DNA of 64,000 nt from Thalassospira xiamenensis M-5 = DSM 17429. Its GTDB lineage: Bacteria; Pseudomonadota; Alphaproteobacteria; Rhodospirillales; Thalassospiraceae. Location: positions 2,151,501 through 2,215,500 of the forward strand of contig NZ_CP004388.1 in the NCBI RefSeq assembly GCF_000300235.2, read 5' to 3'. The position numbers and the translations under genes were made by a program. Positions 36,918-46,459 of this stretch are shown here, piece by piece (position 1 is the stretch's first letter; every line of letters begins with the position of its first letter). Under the pieces are notes generated by a model, which worked only from the letters and a program-made list of their open reading frames with translations, made no database searches and was not told the origin of the DNA.

Positions 36918-36955
36918 ATAAAAAAAAGCCACGGAAGATAATCACCGTGGCTTTT
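36918..36955 (-). terminator. Rho-independent terminator after rpoZ
   Basis: AAAAGCCACGG (36924-36934) pairs with CCGTGGCTTTT (36945-36955), with a run of T residues on the minus strand (A-run 36920-36927). It separates rpoZ from the rel/spoT gene. Confidence 0.88.
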
Positions 36956-36992
36956 CTTTTGAACTTTGCCTCAGAACAAAATTTCTTTGGTC

Positions 36993-37331
36993 TTATTCGT
37001 CTTCGTCAGCAGACGGAATGGTCACACCAACCGAGGCATCCTGAATTGCTTCTGCCATCAGTTTCGGACCAAAATCGTCTTCGGATTCTTCGGGTTCATC
37101 GACTTCAACATGCCGCTGCAGGCCGGAAACCATGCCATTGCGCAGATCGTCATAATCAACGGTCTGTTCTGCGATTTCACGCAAAGCGACAACCGGGTTC
37201 TTGTCGTTGTCACGATCAATGGTCAGTTCGGCACCGGCCGAGATGTTGCGTGCACGCTGAGCTGCCAGCATCACGAGCTCGAAGCGGTTCGGAATCTTTT
37301 CAACGCAATCTTCGACGGTAACGCGCGCCAT
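36993..37331 (-). CDS. rpoZ: RNA polymerase omega subunit
   Basis: Small RNA polymerase subunit that helps fold beta-prime and, in proteobacteria, forms part of a ppGpp site. From the ATG at 37331 it is 112 residues; upstream in-frame codons to 37412 do not look like omega. [30 protein letters not shown] is the classical start, followed by [12 protein letters not shown]. The tail is acidic, as in alphaproteobacterial omegas (~110 aa). It precedes rel/spoT, an arrangement that recalls the rpoZ-spoT operon of E. coli. Confidence 0.95.
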   Translation of the reverse strand: MARVTVEDCVEKIPNRFELVMLAAQRARNISAGAELTIDRDNDKNPVVALREIAEQTVDYDDLRNGMVSGLQRHVEVDEPEESEDDFGPKLMAEAIQDASVGVTIPSADEDE

Positions 37332-37447
37332 AAATGTCTCCAGAAATACTTTTGGGGTGTCCAGACCGGACTTTATAGCGTCGCATTTGCTTTGTTGCAA
37401 CAGCGAAGCCATCGGGATGAACAGGTTTTTAGCGGATTTTTTGCATA

Positions 37448-37990
37448 TCAGGATTGTTTTCGGATTTCCTGATCCGTCGGAAGGTCCGATATCAGATCGT
37501 TAATCGACCGATGAAGTTGCGGATGACGCCATTCGGGCACGATATCGCGCAGCGGCAGCAGAACGAACGCCCGTTGGTGCATGCGGGGATGGGGCACCTG
37601 AATGCCGCCCTCCTCGATCAGCAGATCATCCCCATAAGCAATCAGATCAAGATCAATCACCCGTGCTTCGTTTCTTTCGCGCCGAACGCGGCCAAATTCC
37701 GCCTCGACATGATGAAGACGTGCCAGGAGATCATGCGCACCCAAAGCGGTTTCAAGCCGCGCAACGCCGTTGACATACCAAGGCTGATCCGAAACCGGAA
37801 CCGGTGCCGTCTCGTAGAACGGGGATACGTTTGCCACAGAAATGTCGCCACCCTCGGTCAATCGTCTAAGGGCTGCTTTCAATGTATCGGCTGGTGCCCC
37901 ATATTCCTCCGTAGGAAGATTGGCTCCAAAGGCGATCAGAATCACCCTGTCATTACGGGCAGTATCGTTGTTCATGGTCGACTTGCTCAC
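37448..37990 (-). CDS. folK: 2-amino-4-hydroxy-6-hydroxymethyldihydropteridine diphosphokinase
   Basis: Transfers pyrophosphate from ATP to the pterin in folate synthesis. The protein contains [37 protein letters not shown], the metal motif [16 protein letters not shown], and [16 protein letters not shown], all conserved in HPPK. It is 180 residues from a GTG at 37990; an ATG at 37975 would give 175, and neither has a strong ribosome site. It lies upstream of rpoZ on the same strand. Confidence 0.92.
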   Translation of the reverse strand: MSKSTMNNDTARNDRVILIAFGANLPTEEYGAPADTLKAALRRLTEGGDISVANVSPFYETAPVPVSDQPWYVNGVARLETALGAHDLLARLHHVEAEFGRVRRERNEARVIDLDLIAYGDDLLIEEGGIQVPHPRMHQRAFVLLPLRDIVPEWRHPQLHRSINDLISDLPTDQEIRKQS

Positions 37991-38166
37991 GAAGCTGGCT
38001 GTTACACATCATTTGCGGGGATGCTGGCGCATAACTACGGAAGCGATCCCGTTGTGTCCACGATATTTTCGCCCTTTCTTTGTGTGCAGTTGCACGGTAA
38101 AAAAGTCGGCGTTTCCCGAATTTTGGAAACGGCATTATTAAAAAGCTATGTTTGAGGAATTTTCAG

Positions 38167-38775
38167 ATGATTTTTTACCCGCAGGAACGCATCGGGCTGT
38201 TCATTGACGGCTCGAACCTCTATGCCGCGGCCAGGGCCCTTGGTTTCGACATAGATTACAAACGCTTACTTGATCTTTTTGCACAAAAAGGTCAACTGAT
38301 CCGGGCCTTTTATTACACCGCACTGATCGAAGATCAGGAATATTCCCCCATCCGTCCGCTCGTCGACTGGCTTGACTATAACGGCTATACCATGGTCACC
38401 AAACCGACCAAGGAATTCACCGATGCCGCAGGTCGCCGCAAGATCAAAGGCAACATGGATATCGAGCTGGCAATCGACGTGATGGAAATGGCACAACATC
38501 TTGATCATGTTGTCATTTTCTCCGGCGATGGCGATTTCCGCCGCCTTGTTGACGCTGTTCAGCGCAAAGGCGTTCGTGTCACTGTTGTGTCGACCGTGAA
38601 ATCAAATCCGCCAATGGTTGCCGATGAATTGCGTCGTCAGGCCGACAACTTTATCGAGCTGACGGAACTGGAAGGGACAATCGCCCGCAAGATTCAGCAG
38701 CGTCGCGAAGACGATCATCCGGATTTTGATGATCACCCGGAACATCCTGATCTGAATGAAATTGATTTCGATTAA
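38167..38775 (+). CDS. NYN-domain protein (LabA/DUF88 family)
   Basis: Likely a PIN-like endoribonuclease. I start at the ATG at 38167, which follows GAGGAA at proper distance, giving 203 codons minus the stop (202 residues). The acidic metal-site residues are placed as in NYN proteins: GLFIDGSNLYAAARA (first Asp), KGNMDIELAIDVM (middle Asp), and IFSGDGDFRRLVDAVQRKGVRVTVV (last Asp). The C-terminus is very acidic and His-rich (~180-202). Target RNA is unknown. It is the first gene of a plus-strand run with udgB and recQ; a hairpin at 38797 separates it from udgB. Confidence 0.87.
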   Translation: MIFYPQERIGLFIDGSNLYAAARALGFDIDYKRLLDLFAQKGQLIRAFYYTALIEDQEYSPIRPLVDWLDYNGYTMVTKPTKEFTDAAGRRKIKGNMDIELAIDVMEMAQHLDHVVIFSGDGDFRRLVDAVQRKGVRVTVVSTVKSNPPMVADELRRQADNFIELTELEGTIARKIQQRREDDHPDFDDHPEHPDLNEIDFD

Positions 38776-38796
38776 TCACCTTTTTCAACTAAACGA

Positions 38797-38822
38797 CCGG
38801 GCGCAGCACGCATTGCGCCCGG
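38797..38822 (+). other. Hairpin between the NYN gene and the uracil-DNA glycosylase gene
   Basis: CCGGGCGCA (38797-38805) pairs with TGCGCCCGG (38814-38822). No T-run follows, so it may be a weak terminator or an mRNA stabiliser. Confidence 0.4.
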
Positions 38823-38840
38823 CAAACTGTCGGACACGTC

Positions 38841-39482
38841 ATGACCACCTATCTGCAACCCGACAGGGACTGCCTACTTTGCCCGCGCCTTGTTGAGTTC
38901 CGCCGTGCCAATCAGGCAAAGTTTCCCGATTTTTATAACGGCCCCGTCCGCCCGTTCGGCCCCCTTGACGCACGTCTGCTTGTCGTCGGTCTTGCCCCGG
39001 GGTTAAAGGGGGCGAATGCAACCGGCCGTCCTTTCACCGGTGATTATGCCGGTGATCTGCTTTACGGCACGCTCAAGAAATTCGGCTTCGCCACGGGCAC
39101 CTATGCAAAGCGCCCCGACGACGGGCTTGAACTGGTTGATTGCCGAATCACCAATGCCGTCAAATGCGTACCGCCTGAAAACAAGCCGACAGGCCCCGAA
39201 GCCAATACCTGCCGCCCCTTCCTGATCAGTGAATTTGCCGCGATGAAAAACCTTTCGGCCATTCTGTGCCTTGGACAGGTGGCCCATCAGGCAATGCTGC
39301 GCACCTTTGGCCTGAAGCTTTCATCCCTGAAATTCGGTCATGGGGCATCCCATCAAATGGAAAACGGGATTACACTGTTTGATAGCTATCACTGTTCGCG
39401 CTACAACACCCAGACCTATCGCCTGACGCCAGAGATGTTTGAAAACGTCTTTGTCGATATCCGCGCACATCTGGACCGTTAA
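38841..39482 (+). CDS. Family 5 uracil-DNA glycosylase (UdgB)
   Basis: Removes uracil, and in this family other deaminated bases, from DNA. The 213 residues contain the family motif [25 protein letters not shown] near 50-74, which lacks the acidic base of family 4, and HCSRYNTQT near 187-195. Cysteines placed as in iron-sulfur-cluster UDGs are C11 and C14 near the N-terminus, C114 (VKCVP) and one at about 129 (NTCRPF). recQ follows on the same strand and may overlap the end. Confidence 0.9.
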   Translation: MTTYLQPDRDCLLCPRLVEFRRANQAKFPDFYNGPVRPFGPLDARLLVVGLAPGLKGANATGRPFTGDYAGDLLYGTLKKFGFATGTYAKRPDDGLELVDCRITNAVKCVPPENKPTGPEANTCRPFLISEFAAMKNLSAILCLGQVAHQAMLRTFGLKLSSLKFGHGASHQMENGITLFDSYHCSRYNTQTYRLTPEMFENVFVDIRAHLDR

Positions 39483-39483
39483 A

Positions 39484-41334
39484 TTGCCCGATACAGCACC
39501 ACTACCCGACCTGCTCGACCGACCTGCGCAACGTCTGCCGATTGACGTCCTGCGGGAAGTTTTTGGCTATGACAGTTTTCGCGGTCAGCAGGCCGAAATC
39601 ATCGATCATGTGATTGCCGGAAACGATGCACTGGTCCTGATGCCGACCGGTGGCGGCAAATCTTTGTGTTATCAGATCCCTGCCCTTTGTCGTTCGGGAA
39701 CGGCAATTGTTGTATCGCCCCTGATTGCCTTGATGAAGGATCAGGTCGATGCGCTAAGCCAGCTTGGCGTCAAGGCGGCCTTTATCAATTCAACACTTTC
39801 CCCGGACGCGGCGCGCGAAATCGAAACCCGCGCAATTGATGGCGATATCGATCTGCTTTATGTCGCCCCGGAACGGTTTGCGACGGATCGTTTTCTGAAC
39901 CTGCTTGACCGGATCAGCATATCGCTGTTTGCCATTGACGAAGCACACTGTGTTTCGCAATGGGGGCATGATTTCCGCCCGGAATACCGTCGGCTTGACC
40001 TTCTGCCAACGCGTTTCCCGCATGTGCCGCGGGTTGCCTTGACCGCAACTGCGGACACGCCAACCCGCAAGGACATTGCCGAAAACCTGCATCTGACAAA
40101 TGCGCAATGCTTCCTGACCGGCTTTGACCGCCCGAACATTACCTATCGGATCGAAACAAAGGGCAATTCAAAGCAGCGCCTTCTGTCGTTTCTGAACCGT
40201 GAGCATCCCGAAGATGCCGGGATTGTCTATTGCCTGTCGCGTCGCAAGACCGAGGATGTCGCGCAATGGCTTACCGATAACGGTCGCCCGGCCTTGCCTT
40301 ATCACGCAGGTCTGACACAGGAAACAAGACAGCTTCATCAGGACAGGTTCCTGCGCGAGGACGGTCTGATCATTTGCGCCACGGTCGCCTTTGGCATGGG
40401 GATCGACAAGCCGAATGTCCGTTTTGTCGCCCATCTGAACCTGCCCAAGAGCATGGAAGCCTATTATCAGGAAACCGGCCGTGCGGGCCGCGATGGTCTG
40501 CCAGCCAATGCATGGATGAATTACGATCTATCCGATATCGTTTCCATTCGTTCCATGCTGGCATCATCCGATGCGCCCGACAGTCAGAAACGCATCGAAA
40601 GCCGCAAGCTCGATGCGCTGGTTGGCCTTGCCGAAACCACCAGATGCCGCCGACAGGTGATTTTGTCCTATTTCGGCGAAGAAGACACAAAACCCTGCGG
40701 CAATTGCGATACCTGCCTTGAACCGGTCGATACCTGGGATGCGACCGAGGCATCGCGTAAGGCACTTTCGGCGGTCTATCGTACCGGACAGCGGTTCGGT
40801 CCAGCCCACATCATCGAAGTTCTGATGGGACGCAAAACCGAAAAAATCCGTCAGAACAGCCATGACGATCTTTCGGTCTATGGTATTGGCAAGGATGTTT
40901 CCCAACCGCAATGGCGGTCGGTTTTCCGCCAGTTGCTTGCCATGGGATATCTTCAGGTCGATGTCGAGGGGCACGGTGGCGTTTACCTGACCGAAGAATC
41001 CCGCCCCGTCCTGCGCGGTGAAAAAGTCGTCGAAATGCGCAAGGACCCGGGCGAAAGCAAACGCACCATGACCAAGCGGCTGCGTGATTTCGATACCGAG
41101 TTCGAGAACGAGGAAGATCGTGATCTGTGGGAGCGCCTGCGCACCCTGCGCCACGAGCTTGCCACCAGCCAGAATGTTCCGCCTTATGTCATTTTCAGTG
41201 ACAGAACCCTTTGGGAAATGGTCCGCTTCAAACCACGGACATTGCAGGATATGGCATCAATCAACGGGGTTGGCGTCAAGAAACTCGACCAGTACGGTCT
41301 TGTTTTCCTTGATGTCATGGATGGTCGGCGCTGA
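39484..41334 (+). CDS. recQ: ATP-dependent DNA helicase RecQ
   Basis: 3'-5' DNA helicase for recombination and fork repair. Motif I is [16 protein letters not shown], motif II is [14 protein letters not shown], and motifs V/VI are [18 protein letters not shown] and [11 protein letters not shown]. The zinc domain has [21 protein letters not shown], then a winged helix, and a C-terminal HRDC domain ([30 protein letters not shown]). Only TTG codons are available as starts. I place it at 39484, two bases after the udgB stop (616 aa); another TTG at 39439 would overlap udgB. RecQ proteins usually begin near the first helix ([15 protein letters not shown]). Confidence 0.92.
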   Translation: MPDTAPLPDLLDRPAQRLPIDVLREVFGYDSFRGQQAEIIDHVIAGNDALVLMPTGGGKSLCYQIPALCRSGTAIVVSPLIALMKDQVDALSQLGVKAAFINSTLSPDAAREIETRAIDGDIDLLYVAPERFATDRFLNLLDRISISLFAIDEAHCVSQWGHDFRPEYRRLDLLPTRFPHVPRVALTATADTPTRKDIAENLHLTNAQCFLTGFDRPNITYRIETKGNSKQRLLSFLNREHPEDAGIVYCLSRRKTEDVAQWLTDNGRPALPYHAGLTQETRQLHQDRFLREDGLIICATVAFGMGIDKPNVRFVAHLNLPKSMEAYYQETGRAGRDGLPANAWMNYDLSDIVSIRSMLASSDAPDSQKRIESRKLDALVGLAETTRCRRQVILSYFGEEDTKPCGNCDTCLEPVDTWDATEASRKALSAVYRTGQRFGPAHIIEVLMGRKTEKIRQNSHDDLSVYGIGKDVSQPQWRSVFRQLLAMGYLQVDVEGHGGVYLTEESRPVLRGEKVVEMRKDPGESKRTMTKRLRDFDTEFENEEDRDLWERLRTLRHELATSQNVPPYVIFSDRTLWEMVRFKPRTLQDMASINGVGVKKLDQYGLVFLDVMDGRR

Positions 41335-41346
41335 TCGGGACCGGCA

Positions 41347-41943
41347 TCAAGACCCTGACAGTGCTTCCTTGATTGCACTCACAACCACATCATCTTCCGG
41401 CTTGATCCGGGTGGCAAAACTGGCAACCAGATTGCCGTTCGGATCGACCAGATATTTGTGGAAATTCCATTTCGGGGCCTGATCGCTGCCAAGTTCGGCC
41501 TCCGCCCATTTAAAGAACGGATGCGCATCTTCTCCGCGAACCGACTGTTTGGTGGTCATCGGGAAATCGACATCAAAATTGACGGTACAGAAATCCTTGA
41601 TTTCGCTGTCATCGGCGTATTCCTGCCCGCCGAAATCGCCCGAAGGAACCCCCAGAACAACCAATCCGTCGGCCCGATAGTCCGACCATAGCGCCTGAAG
41701 CCCGGTATATTGCGGGGTGTAACCACACATCGACGCCGTATTGACGACCAGAACCGCCTTGCCGCGATAATCCGCAAGGTCGATTTCGCCCCCGTCAATC
41801 GACGGGAATGAAAAATCATAGGCGTTGGTCGCTTTATCGCTGGCCATGGCAGAATTTCCAATTATCAGGCAAATGAAGCCGCACAAACCGGTATTCAACA
41901 GATTCCGCATTCCGTTTCCGAAAGTTCTGGTTTTCCTAGCCAT
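41347..41943 (-). CDS. Glutathione peroxidase-family thiol peroxidase, exported
   Basis: Thioredoxin-fold peroxidase. From the ATG at 41943 it is 198 residues. The N-terminus is a basic/hydrophobic signal (MRNLLNTGLCGFICLIIG-NSAMAS), so it should be in the periplasm. The catalytic Cys is in VNTASMCGYTPQYTGLQAL, with Gln/Trp partners lower down (KWNFHKYLVD). A second Cys (DFCTVNF) could resolve it. Its start overlaps the end of the molybdoenzyme gene by 8 bases. It converges on recQ with 12 bases between. Confidence 0.87.
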   Translation of the reverse strand: MARKTRTFGNGMRNLLNTGLCGFICLIIGNSAMASDKATNAYDFSFPSIDGGEIDLADYRGKAVLVVNTASMCGYTPQYTGLQALWSDYRADGLVVLGVPSGDFGGQEYADDSEIKDFCTVNFDVDFPMTTKQSVRGEDAHPFFKWAEAELGSDQAPKWNFHKYLVDPNGNLVASFATRIKPEDDVVVSAIKEALSGS

Positions 41944-42595
41944 ATCGCTCTTCCGTCCATGGATCGGCATTATTGTGATAGCCACGTACTTCCCAAAATC
42001 CGGGTTTGTCGGTTTTGGAAAATGTTATCTGCTTCACCCATTTTGCACTTTTCCAGAAATACAGCTTGGGGATGATCACCCGAACCGGGCCGCCATGTTC
42101 CTCGGTCAATGGCGCATCTTCCCAATGATGGGCCAGCAACACGTCATCATCGATAAACTGATCAATCCGCACATTGGTCGTATAGCCGTCATGGGCGGTG
42201 AAAAGCACATGACGGGCATCTGATGTCGGCTTTACCAGATCGGCAAGCGATAAGGCTGACACACCCTGCCAGTGATTGTCGTAGCGCGACCAGCTGGTCA
42301 CGCAATGAATATCGTTTTTGGCCATAAAGGGCGGCAGATCAAGCAACTGCCCGAAATCAAGCGTGACCGGGTTTTCAACTTCGCCGTCAATCGTCAGACG
42401 AAAGTCATCCGTTCCGACATGCGGCGTAATGCCAAGATCAAGCACCGGCCAGTCCTTGACCTCGCGCTGGCCGGGTGGCAGGCGATTTTCATGTGCATGA
42501 TCGGCCTGCCCCGTCAAAAGACGGCCGTTTTCTGCCCATTTCTGTTTCGCTTCGATCAGCTTTTCCTTGATCTTGCCACTGAAACCATCAGCCAT
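41936..42595 (-). CDS. Sulfite oxidase-like molybdopterin oxidoreductase, cytoplasmic type
   Basis: A 219-residue protein of the oxidoreductase molybdopterin-binding fold (YuiH/MsrP relatives). The Mo-ligand cysteine is in DIHCVTSWSRYDNHW near 97-111. HDGYTTNVRIDQF and GGPVRVIIPKLYFWKSAKWVKQI are typical of the fold. I see no Tat or Sec signal: the N-terminus (MADGFSGKIKEKLIEAKQKWAENG) is hydrophilic. The physiological substrate is unknown. It overlaps the downstream peroxidase gene by 8 bases, which suggests a joint redox task. Confidence 0.85.
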   Translation of the reverse strand: MADGFSGKIKEKLIEAKQKWAENGRLLTGQADHAHENRLPPGQREVKDWPVLDLGITPHVGTDDFRLTIDGEVENPVTLDFGQLLDLPPFMAKNDIHCVTSWSRYDNHWQGVSALSLADLVKPTSDARHVLFTAHDGYTTNVRIDQFIDDDVLLAHHWEDAPLTEEHGGPVRVIIPKLYFWKSAKWVKQITFSKTDKPGFWEVRGYHNNADPWTEERYG

Positions 42596-42623
42596 TCATC
42601 ATCCTCCCTGACCACATCATACG

Positions 42624-42662
42624 AAAAATGGCGCAGTCATGTTCACCATGTCTGCGCCATTT
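42624..42662 (-). terminator. Rho-independent terminator after smpB
   Basis: AAATGGCGCAG (42626-42636) pairs with CTGCGCCATTT (42652-42662), with a T-run on the minus strand from AAAAA at 42624-42628. It lies about 50 bases past the smpB stop. Confidence 0.75.
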
Positions 42663-42714
42663 ATGCATTCTATCGCCATTGGCAAGCAATACACATGCTT
42701 GCGAGGCAGGACTA

Positions 42715-43191
42715 TTATCCGAAATCCCGCATGATCCGGGCCTTGTCACGCTGCCAGTCACGTTCCTTGACCGCTTCACGCTTGTCAGCCTTTTTCTTGC
42801 CTTCCGCGATCGCCAGTTCAAGCTTGGCGATGCCTCGATCATTGAAATAAAGCTTCACCGGAACAAGGGTGAACCCCTTTTTGTTTAGGGCGTCACTCAT
42901 TTTCGTGATTTCGCGTTTATGCAGAAGCAGTTTGCGCGGACGGCGTTCTTCATGGCCGAACGGCATCTTGCTTTGATATTCCGGAATATAGGCATTAATC
43001 AGCCAGATCTCGCCGTTCTTTTCTTCGGCATAGGATTCCTGAATGTTCCCCTTGCCGTCACGAAGCGACTTGACCTCGGTCCCGCGCAGGGCGACCCCGG
43101 CTTCAAAAGTTTCCGTCAGGAAAAAATCAAACCGGGCCCGCCTGTTTTGCGCGACGACCTTATTATTGCTGTCTTCTTTTTTCGGTGCCAT
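42715..43191 (-). CDS. smpB: SsrA-binding protein SmpB
   Basis: Delivers tmRNA to stalled ribosomes for trans-translation. The 158 residues have [37 protein letters not shown] at the start, which is the OB-fold core. [30 protein letters not shown] follows, and the basic C-terminal tail ([27 protein letters not shown]) folds on the ribosome. It is separated from the dapA stop by 30 bases. The tmRNA gene itself is not seen in this window. Confidence 0.95.
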   Translation of the reverse strand: MAPKKEDSNNKVVAQNRRARFDFFLTETFEAGVALRGTEVKSLRDGKGNIQESYAEEKNGEIWLINAYIPEYQSKMPFGHEERRPRKLLLHKREITKMSDALNKKGFTLVPVKLYFNDRGIAKLELAIAEGKKKADKREAVKERDWQRDKARIMRDFG

Positions 43192-43221
43192 TACAACAAC
43201 TTGTAGGCCGAAATTAATCCC

Positions 43222-44100
43222 TTAGGACAAAATTCCGGCAGTGCGCAGCGCGGATTCAACGCGCTGCTTGGATTCTTCGGTAATCTCGACCATCGGCAGA
43301 CGCATGTGGCTGCCGCAAAGGCCAAGAAGCTCGGCTGCATATTTGACCGGTCCCGGGCTGGTTTCGCAGAACATCGCCTTGTGAACCGGCAGAAGTCGAT
43401 AATTCAACTCCTGAACCTTGGCAATGTTCCCGGCCGCCCATGCAGCGTGCAATTCCGCGCAAAGCTTCGGCGCGATGTTGGACGTGACCGAAATGCAGCC
43501 ATGCCCGCCCTGCGCCAGGAACGGAACAATGGTGCCGTCTTCGCCCGACAACTGGCAGAAATCCGCCCCTGCCGCCAAACGCGTCAATGCCGGACGTTCC
43601 AGATCGCTGGTCGCGTCCTTCACACCGACGATACGCGGCAGTTTCGAAAGCTGTGCCATCGTATCAACCGACATGTCCACGACCGACCGGCCCGGAATGT
43701 TGTAGATCACGATCGGAATATCGGTCGCGTCATGAATAGCCTTGTAATGCGCATACAGGCCACGCTGACCGGGTTTATTGTAATACGGTGTTACAACAAG
43801 TGCCGCATCCGCACCGGCATTCTGGGCATGACGGGTCAGCGAAATCGCTTCGGCGGTCGAATTTGAACCGGTTCCGGCGATAACCGGGCCGCGGCCCTTG
43901 GCAACTTCAAGTGCCAGTTCGACAACGCGGTGGTGTTCCGCATGGCTCAAAGTCGGCGATTCACCCGTGGTTCCGACCGGCACAACACCGGTCGTGCCCT
44001 GTTTAAGTTGCCAATCCACAAACGACTGGAACGCTTTCTCATCGATTGCACCATCCTGTGTGAACGGTGTAATCAAAGCGGTAATCGAACCCTTAAACAT
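43222..44100 (-). CDS. dapA: 4-hydroxy-tetrahydrodipicolinate synthase
   Basis: Condenses pyruvate with aspartate semialdehyde, the first step of lysine and diaminopimelate synthesis. From the ATG at 44100 (GGAGATATCG upstream) it is 292 residues; the ATG at 44112 is less likely. The Schiff-base lysine is K161 in VGVKDAT, the catalytic Tyr133 is in VIYNIPGRS, and the Thr pair lies at 44-45 (VGTTGESPT). It is followed by smpB on the same strand. The lytic transglycosylase gene diverges from it. Confidence 0.95.
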   Translation of the reverse strand: MFKGSITALITPFTQDGAIDEKAFQSFVDWQLKQGTTGVVPVGTTGESPTLSHAEHHRVVELALEVAKGRGPVIAGTGSNSTAEAISLTRHAQNAGADAALVVTPYYNKPGQRGLYAHYKAIHDATDIPIVIYNIPGRSVVDMSVDTMAQLSKLPRIVGVKDATSDLERPALTRLAAGADFCQLSGEDGTIVPFLAQGGHGCISVTSNIAPKLCAELHAAWAAGNIAKVQELNYRLLPVHKAMFCETSPGPVKYAAELLGLCGSHMRLPMVEITEESKQRVESALRTAGILS

Positions 44101-44309
44101 CGATATCTCCAAATCTTATCGTGGATTGAAAGCGACGCGAAAATAGCGGCTGTTAAGGCATCCGGCAAGCGTCTGTATACATTAAAGCGCGCCTTGTTTG
44201 ATCAAGGTTACTCTTTCGTCTTACGACCGATTGGCAATTGGCTGTTTCACTGCCATAATAAGGGTGTCTGGAGCGCATTACCTGCCGTAAGGCAAAAGGG
44301 GAATTTTAA

Positions 44310-46352
44310 ATGGCGCATGCGTCTTTCTGCGGTGTTTCGATCTGCGCATTGGCACTCGGTATGTTCACTTTGCTGACGCCGATTGGCGATAAGGCATTGG
44401 CCGCAAGTCAGGATAAAAATATCCTGACCGAACTGCCGCCATCACCGGCGTTTTCGTCGGTTAGCCGTGCGCGGCTGAATGTTTTTCTTGATGCGCTGGA
44501 AGACGGCCGCACAAAAACATTCGAAAAACTTCTTCCCAACTTTGACGACCCGCTGCTTCAGAAAGCCAGCGAGTGGATGTGGCTGATCAGCCCGAATTCC
44601 GGCCGCAGTTTCGAAGAAATCACAAATTTCATTGATGCCAATCCGAAATGGCCCAGTCAGTCACTGCTGCGTCAGCGCGCCGAAGAAGCCATGACTGATG
44701 CCGTTCCAGACGATGTCGTACTGGCATGGTTCAAGCGGTCCGCACCGGTTACGGCAGACGGTGCCACCCGCCAGATAAAGGCGCTTCTGGTGACCGGCGA
44801 AATCGAAGCCGCAACCACCCTCATACGCAACAGCTGGGTGAATGAAAACTTTGGCACCGGTCAGGAGAAGCGTTTTCTGGATCGATACGGCAAATATATC
44901 GATCAGGAAACCCATCAACAGCGCCTTGACCGCCTTCTGTGGGAGGGTCGTCTTGGACCGGCAAGCCGCACTGAAAAATATGTCAGCAACGATTATCTTT
45001 TGCTGGCCAAGGCACGCGCAGCCTTGCGGTCGCTCGACCCCGGTGTTGACGGCGCAATCAACCGTGTCCCCAAAAAATACCAGAACGATCCGGGCCTTAT
45101 CTATGAACGCGTTCGCTGGCGCCGGATAAAGGACCGCGATCAGGAAGCGCGTGACCTGCTGCTCTCGCAGGCCAATGATCTCGCCTATATTTCAATCCGG
45201 CCGCAATACTGGTGGATTGAAAAGGCGATTCTTGCGCGCCGCGCCCTTCAGAAGGGGCATATTACCGATGCCTATCGTCTGGTTGCCAATCATGGCCAAA
45301 GTGATGCAGGTGATATCGCCGAGGCAGAATGGTTTGCCGGATGGATCGCCCTTGAATTCCTGGGCGATGCCCGCATCGCGCTGACCCATTTCCAGAACCA
45401 GTATGACGTCGTGCAATACCCGATCAGCCGTGCACGCGGAGCCTATTGGGCCGGCCGGGCCAACGATGCGATTGGGGACAAGGAAAAGGCGCGCGAATGG
45501 TACAGGCTGGCAGCCGATCACGCCCATACCTTCTATGGCCAGCTTGCCATTGATGCACTGGGTGCCAAGCCCACCTACTCTGTTGAACAACCCGTCCCGA
45601 CGGAACAGCAACGCGCCGATTTCGAATCGCAGGAACTGACACAGGTTACCCGCAAACTTGGCGAGATGGGCCTTGGCAACATCATTCGTCCGTTTGTCAT
45701 GGCGCTTGTTTATGCGCATGACGAGCCGGAATATCTCGCCATGGCAACCGATCTTGCGCGCGAATATGGCCGTGCCGACCTTGCAATCATTGCCGCCAAA
45801 CGCAGCATCCGGACCGGTAGCGGATATCTGGATGCCGCCTATCCCATTCATGAACAGGTACCGCTTGGTCACAATCCCGACCCCGCACTGGTCCACGCAA
45901 TCATGCGTCAGGAAAGCCTGTTTAACCCCGAAGCCGTTTCGTCGGCCGGTGCACGCGGCCTGATGCAGTTGATGCCTGCAACCGCCGAACGCATGGCCAA
46001 GGACCTTGATCTTGAATACGAAACCGCGCGTCTGACTGCCGATCCGGGCTTCAATATCTCGCTGGGGCGCGAATATCTTTCGAAACTTCTGGATCGCTGG
46101 GATGGTGAAGAAATACTGACCATCGCCAGCTATAACGCCGGTCCAAGCCGCGTAAGACAGTGGATTGCAGAATATGGTGATCCACGAGACGCCGATGTTG
46201 ACCCGGTCGACTGGATCGAAATGATCCCCTATAGCGAGACACGCAATTACGTCCAGCGGGTTATGGAAGGCACCTATGTCTATCGCCGACGCTTCGCACG
46301 CGACGAAATCGCAATGGGTCAGCAGGATGAAACACCCTCAAATTCCCAGTGA
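44310..46352 (+). CDS. Soluble lytic murein transglycosylase (Slt70-like)
   Basis: Cuts glycan strands of peptidoglycan, forming anhydro-muropeptides, in the periplasm. The 680 residues start with a signal peptide (MAHASFCGVSICALALGMFTLL, end near ALAAS). A long superhelical domain of tetratricopeptide-like repeats (~40-500) follows, then the catalytic goose-lysozyme domain at the C-terminus. The catalytic glutamate is E535 in IMRQESLFNPEAVSSAGARGLMQLMP, with NISLGREYL and ASYNAGPSRVRQW behind it. It is divergent from dapA and stands alone. Confidence 0.92.
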   Translation: MAHASFCGVSICALALGMFTLLTPIGDKALAASQDKNILTELPPSPAFSSVSRARLNVFLDALEDGRTKTFEKLLPNFDDPLLQKASEWMWLISPNSGRSFEEITNFIDANPKWPSQSLLRQRAEEAMTDAVPDDVVLAWFKRSAPVTADGATRQIKALLVTGEIEAATTLIRNSWVNENFGTGQEKRFLDRYGKYIDQETHQQRLDRLLWEGRLGPASRTEKYVSNDYLLLAKARAALRSLDPGVDGAINRVPKKYQNDPGLIYERVRWRRIKDRDQEARDLLLSQANDLAYISIRPQYWWIEKAILARRALQKGHITDAYRLVANHGQSDAGDIAEAEWFAGWIALEFLGDARIALTHFQNQYDVVQYPISRARGAYWAGRANDAIGDKEKAREWYRLAADHAHTFYGQLAIDALGAKPTYSVEQPVPTEQQRADFESQELTQVTRKLGEMGLGNIIRPFVMALVYAHDEPEYLAMATDLAREYGRADLAIIAAKRSIRTGSGYLDAAYPIHEQVPLGHNPDPALVHAIMRQESLFNPEAVSSAGARGLMQLMPATAERMAKDLDLEYETARLTADPGFNISLGREYLSKLLDRWDGEEILTIASYNAGPSRVRQWIAEYGDPRDADVDPVDWIEMIPYSETRNYVQRVMEGTYVYRRRFARDEIAMGQQDETPSNSQ

Positions 46353-46459
46353 TTTGATCCAGCAACAGCGATCCGTTAGAGACAGTTGAACCGTTTGCGG
46401 TTTGCCAAAGCGAACACCATATTCGATCAAACCAAGTCCGACAGATGAGGCCAGAGCAA

